Source of the DNA: an uncultured Bacilli bacterium
GTDB lineage: Bacteria; Bacillota_I; Bacilli_A; RFN20; CAG-826
DNA: 9,485 bases
Assembly (NCBI GenBank): GCA_905236535.1
Contig: CAJOQN010000053.1
Location: forward strand, 1-9,485
Reading direction: 5' to 3'
A model generated the notes under the pieces. That model saw nothing but the letters and a program-made list of their open reading frames with translations, was not told where the DNA came from and searched no databases. Numbering within the stretch: the stretch's first letter is position 1; each line of letters starts with the position of its first letter. The position numbers and the translations under genes are program-made. Below are positions 6,607 to 9,485 of this stretch, in pieces.

Positions 6607-6640
6607 TTGTTATATATTTTTATAGAAAATATGGTATTAT
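6607..6640 (+). promoter_or_regulatory. Likely tldD-tldE promoter
   Basis: Two overlapping readings exist. TTGTTA (6607-6612), a 17-bp spacer and TATGGT (6630-6635) give a -35/-10 pair. Alternatively TGGTATTAT (6632-6640) is an extended -10 without a good -35. Either would start transcription at about 6642-6647, just before the AAAGGAG ribosome site (6648-6654), leaving a very short leader. Confidence 0.5.
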
Positions 6641-6662
6641 CTTCACTAAAGGAGAACAAAAA

Positions 6663-8063
6663 ATGATCACAAAGAAAATTGCTATTGATGTTTTAAATGA
6701 AGCTTTAGCAACTGGTGCGGATTACGCTGAAATTTTCTACGAAGATTCTAATTCTAGGTCTATTAGTATTGAAAATGGTAAAGTTGACACCGCAAATTCC
6801 ACCAGTGCATGTGGAGTGGGTTTAAGACTTTTAAAAGAAAATCGCTGTGTTTATGGATACACAACAGATTTAAGCAAAAAGGGGTTATTAAAATTAGCGG
6901 CAACATTAAATAAATCATTTAATGGAGAAAGATTATTAACCGTCACTAAATTTAATAATATCCGTGCAAAAAATAGAAATCCTATTACTCGTTCATATAA
7001 TGATGTTCCGACTGAAGAAATTGTCGCATTATTAAGAACCGCGGTTGAAGAAATTGAAAATTTTCACGATCCAAGAATCGTCAGAAATATTTGTTCTTTT
7101 GCTTTTAACCATCGCGGAGTCACTCTTTATAACTCCAAAGAAAAATGGTTCCATAGAGACACTGAATTTGGAAGAGCGGCAGTCATGGTTGTCGCTGCCG
7201 ACCAAAATGGTTTTGAAACCGGCTTTGAAGGTCCAGGAACACAAAGTGACATCTCTTATTTCACCACCAAAATTGATTTAAGAGCAAAAGCTAGAAATGC
7301 GGTGAGAGTTGCACTTCAAAATTTAGGCGCAAAAGAATGCCCATCCGGATTGATGCCAGTGGTTATTGGTAATGGTTGGGGTGGTGTCTTGTTCCATGAA
7401 TCTTGTGGACACCCACTTGAAGCAAGTGCGGCCTTCCGTGGATTATCTTGTTTCTCTGGTAAAAATGGAGAAATGATTGCTAACCCTGTTGTTTCAGCGG
7501 TTGATGATTCCACTATCCCAGGAGCGTGGGGTTCAGTCGATATCGATGACGAAGGCAATCCAGGTGAAAAACGTCAATTAATTAAAAATGGTAAATTGGT
7601 TGGCAATATGATTGACGATTTTAATGGTCGTCGTGAAAACAAACCAGGAAACGGTGCTTGTCGTAGACAAAACTACAAATATAACCCAACTTCTCGTATG
7701 AGTAATACTTATATTGAAAATGGCAAGAGCACTCCAGAAGAAATCATTAAGGCCACAAAACTTGGTTTATACACTGTCGGCTTTAATGGTGGTTCTGTTG
7801 ATCCGGCAACCGGTGAATTCAACTTCGGTTGTAGTGAGGCTTACATCATTCGTGATGGTAAGGTTTGTGAGCCAGTTAAAGGGGCAACCTTAATTGGAAA
7901 AGGTTTTGAAATTTTACAACACATCGACATGGTCGCTAATGATTTAGAATTAGCAGAAGGGATGTGTGGTGCCGCTTCTGGTAGCATTAGAACTACCGTG
8001 GGCCAACCAACCCTTAGAATCGACCAAGTCTTTGTCGGAGGAAGAGGAGGAGAACTTAAATAA
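6663..8063 (+). CDS. tldD: TldD, catalytic subunit of the TldD/TldE metalloprotease
   Basis: With TldE this forms a heterodimeric zinc protease that threads unfolded peptides into an inner chamber. In E. coli the pair matures microcin B17 and degrades the CcdA antitoxin. The 466-residue protein has the defining HExxxH motif at 245-250 (HESCGH), with two histidine zinc ligands and the catalytic glutamate. C435 in the GMCG segment matches the third, cysteine, ligand of the E. coli enzyme. Other family stretches are PGAWGSVDIDDEG and VGQPTLRIDQVFVGG near the C-terminus. The start at 6663 is chosen because AAAGGAG lies 8 bases upstream and the family N-terminus begins there. An in-frame ATG at 6594 would fall inside the terminator. 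The stop overlaps the tldE start (TAATG). The native substrate here is unknown, and no precursor-peptide gene is visible nearby. Confidence 0.95.
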   Translation: MITKKIAIDVLNEALATGADYAEIFYEDSNSRSISIENGKVDTANSTSACGVGLRLLKENRCVYGYTTDLSKKGLLKLAATLNKSFNGERLLTVTKFNNIRAKNRNPITRSYNDVPTEEIVALLRTAVEEIENFHDPRIVRNICSFAFNHRGVTLYNSKEKWFHRDTEFGRAAVMVVAADQNGFETGFEGPGTQSDISYFTTKIDLRAKARNAVRVALQNLGAKECPSGLMPVVIGNGWGGVLFHESCGHPLEASAAFRGLSCFSGKNGEMIANPVVSAVDDSTIPGAWGSVDIDDEGNPGEKRQLIKNGKLVGNMIDDFNGRRENKPGNGACRRQNYKYNPTSRMSNTYIENGKSTPEEIIKATKLGLYTVGFNGGSVDPATGEFNFGCSEAYIIRDGKVCEPVKGATLIGKGFEILQHIDMVANDLELAEGMCGAASGSIRTTVGQPTLRIDQVFVGGRGGELK

Positions 8064-9385
8064 TGAAATACTCAAAGTTTTTTGAACTCGCGAAAGCCGC
8101 GGGCATTGAAGAAGCAGAATTATATATCTCCACTTCTTATTCCCTCTCTGTATCTTTGTTCCATAGTGAAATTGACAACTATAGTGTTGAAGATGGTTCT
8201 AGTTTTGTCGCCCGTGGAATTATCAATGGAAAATTTGGTTCAGCGATGTGCGATGTCTATAACAACGAGAAGGCAAAATATCTTGTTGATGAAATAGTTA
8301 GAAACGCAAAAGCTATTGAAAACGATGATCCTGCGATTCTCTTCAAAGGAAGCGAAAAATATCACAAAATTAATACTTTTAACAAGGATTTGCAGGCAAT
8401 TCCGGTTGAAGAGAAGATTAAAAAACTCTATGAATTAGAAGCCAAAATGAAGGCCGCTGACCCTCGTGTCATCGAAATTCAAATGACCGAATATTCTGAA
8501 TCAATGAGTTCCACCACTCTTATTAATTCACACGGATTAAACCTCACTCAAAAATCAAATTATTTCGCTTTTGTGGGCGCTCCAATCGCCAAAGAAGGCG
8601 AACAAGTTAAATCTGGTTTTGACTTTATCCTTGATAACGATTTCTCAAAAGTTAACATCGATGAATTAGCGAAGAAAGCTGTTAAAAACACGACCGATCA
8701 ACTTGGTGGTGAACCATGTGAATCTTCTAGCTATAAAGCTGTTTTAGCTCCTGAAGTTGTCTCTGCTTTCTTAAATGTCTATATGGGTCATACTTCTAGT
8801 GAAAGTGTTCAAAAACGTTCATCATTATTCATTGGTAAGGTTGGACAAAAAGTCGCTTCTAGAAAAGTCACCATCGAGGACAAGCCACTTCAAAGAGGCC
8901 TCTATGCTAGATGGTTTGATGATGAAGGTGTTGCTACCTATAATAAAGCCTTAGTTAAAAATGGGGTTCTCCAAGGTTATCTCTATAACTTAACCACCGC
9001 GGCTAAAGAAGGTGTTCAATCCACCGGAAGTGGATATAAGAGTGGTTCCAAGATTGGAGTCTCTCCAGCAGTCTTAACTCTTAAACCAGGTAAAAAGACT
9101 TTTGATGAATTAGTGAAAGAAGTTGGAAATGGGGTTTACATTACCGAGGTACAAGGTATGCACGCGGGTATGAATCCACAATCCGGAAACTTCTCACTTC
9201 AATCTCAAGGCTTCTTAATCAAAGATGGAAAGATTGATAGAGGTTTGGATGTTATCACCGTCAGTGGTAATCTCGTCAAATTATTCAATGATATCATTGA
9301 AATTGGTAGTGATGTTAAAACATTACTCGGTGGAACAATGGTTCCAAGTGTTATTGTTAAAAGCATCGCTGTTGGTGGTAAATAA
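8063..9385 (+). CDS. tldE: TldE (PmbA), non-catalytic partner of TldD
   Basis: This 440-residue paralogue of TldD lacks HExxxH, as expected for TldE/PmbA, which completes the substrate chamber but does not bind the metal. The order of segments follows the family: an N-terminal domain with YSVEDGSSFVARGI, a middle stretch around 240-265 (GHTSSESVQKRSSLFIGKVG), a glycine/serine-rich GSGYKSGS loop, QGMHAGMNPQSGNFS near 364-378, and a C-terminal TLLGGTMVPSVIV. The start ATG shares one base with the tldD stop (TAATG). A purine-rich AGGAGG inside the tldD end serves as its ribosome site, so the two subunits should be made together in a fixed ratio. A strong terminator follows 23 bases after the stop codon. 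Confidence 0.94.
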   Translation: MKYSKFFELAKAAGIEEAELYISTSYSLSVSLFHSEIDNYSVEDGSSFVARGIINGKFGSAMCDVYNNEKAKYLVDEIVRNAKAIENDDPAILFKGSEKYHKINTFNKDLQAIPVEEKIKKLYELEAKMKAADPRVIEIQMTEYSESMSSTTLINSHGLNLTQKSNYFAFVGAPIAKEGEQVKSGFDFILDNDFSKVNIDELAKKAVKNTTDQLGGEPCESSSYKAVLAPEVVSAFLNVYMGHTSSESVQKRSSLFIGKVGQKVASRKVTIEDKPLQRGLYARWFDDEGVATYNKALVKNGVLQGYLYNLTTAAKEGVQSTGSGYKSGSKIGVSPAVLTLKPGKKTFDELVKEVGNGVYITEVQGMHAGMNPQSGNFSLQSQGFLIKDGKIDRGLDVITVSGNLVKLFNDIIEIGSDVKTLLGGTMVPSVIVKSIAVGGK

Positions 9386-9408
9386 TATTATTACTGATAA
9401 ATAAAAAT

Positions 9409-9432
9409 CCACTAGATAATCTAGTGGTTTTT
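9409..9432 (+). terminator. Intrinsic terminator after tldE, possibly bidirectional
   Basis: CCACTAGA (9409-9416) and TCTAGTGG (9420-9427) form an 8-bp perfect stem with a 3-nt loop, followed by TTTTT on the plus strand. On the minus strand the same stem is followed by ATTTTTATTTA, so it could also end a leftward transcript coming from beyond the right edge. Confidence 0.88.
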
Positions 9433-9435
9433 CCT

Positions 9436-9485
9436 AACCGGGCCTTGCCCTAGCCTACTGGCAACGACATACCATGTCGTAATGC
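9436..9485. other. GC-rich structured fragment cut by the window edge
   Basis: The last 50 bases contain 28 G or C, well above the rest of the window. They hold two small inverted repeats: GGGC-CTT-GCCC (9440-9450) and ACGACAT-ACC-ATGTCGT (9464-9480, a 7-bp perfect stem). This suggests the edge of a structured RNA or a dispersed palindromic repeat. The end of a 5S rRNA was considered and not supported. No identity can be given from this fragment. Confidence 0.4.

Noticed and set aside
6594..6662. Upstream start for TldD (ATG at 6594)
   Set aside because: It lies inside the terminator stem and upstream of the likely promoter; the 23 extra residues are not family-like and have no ribosome site.
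9436..9485. 3' end of a 5S rRNA on the minus strand
   Set aside because: A 15-base stretch (minus GTATGTCGTTGCCAG) resembles the 5S 3' end, but the highly conserved GAGAGUAG just upstream is missing and replaced by an unrelated hairpin.

Overview
The window is AT-rich and bacterial, most likely from a low-GC Gram-positive (Bacillota). Candidates are the wall-less or reduced Bacilli side: Erysipelotrichales, Acholeplasma-like or uncultured Bacilli. This is inferred from strong AGGAGG-type ribosome sites, very AT-rich intergenic DNA, TTA-rich leucine codons, a dual-type RlmCD/TrmA methyltransferase and a four-cysteine L31. The standard code fits: tryptophan is read from TGG throughout and TGA ends the FAD-protein gene, so code-4 mycoplasmas are unlikely. 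No lineage can be fixed from this sequence alone.

Layout. Positions 1-399 are non-coding, with a 23-nt direct repeat pair near the left edge (63-118) and a 20-bp perfect palindrome (351-370). From 6298 down to 400 the minus strand carries rpmE, then metG, a COG2509-type FAD-dependent dehydrogenase, a coenzyme F420:L-glutamate-ligase-like protein, and the 23S rRNA uracil methyltransferase. rpmE has its own promoter, leader hairpin and intrinsic terminator. metG has a separate promoter placed directly after that terminator. The four genes metG to rlmCD are close packed (gaps of 47, 1 and 10 bases, no terminator between them) and look like one transcript. It mixes translation functions (MetRS, rRNA methylation) with two metabolic proteins of uncertain role.

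The divergent spacer 6299-6662 holds the rpmE promoter on the minus strand. On the plus strand it holds a structured stretch ending in a good intrinsic terminator, just before the tldD promoter. This is the least explained part of the window: either a small RNA gene or an attenuator-like leader.

On the plus strand, tldD and tldE overlap by one base and encode the two halves of the TldD/TldE metalloprotease. A strong terminator that could work on both strands follows. The last 50 bases are unusually GC-rich with small inverted repeats and probably belong to an element that continues beyond the right edge.

Overall this is mostly housekeeping chromosome. No defence system, prophage, CRISPR array or RiPP cluster is visible. 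The observations of most interest are regulatory (the tldD leader, the metG operator-like palindrome, the rpmE leader), the F420-ligase-like gene with its FAD partner, and the possible insertion-sequence scar at the left edge.
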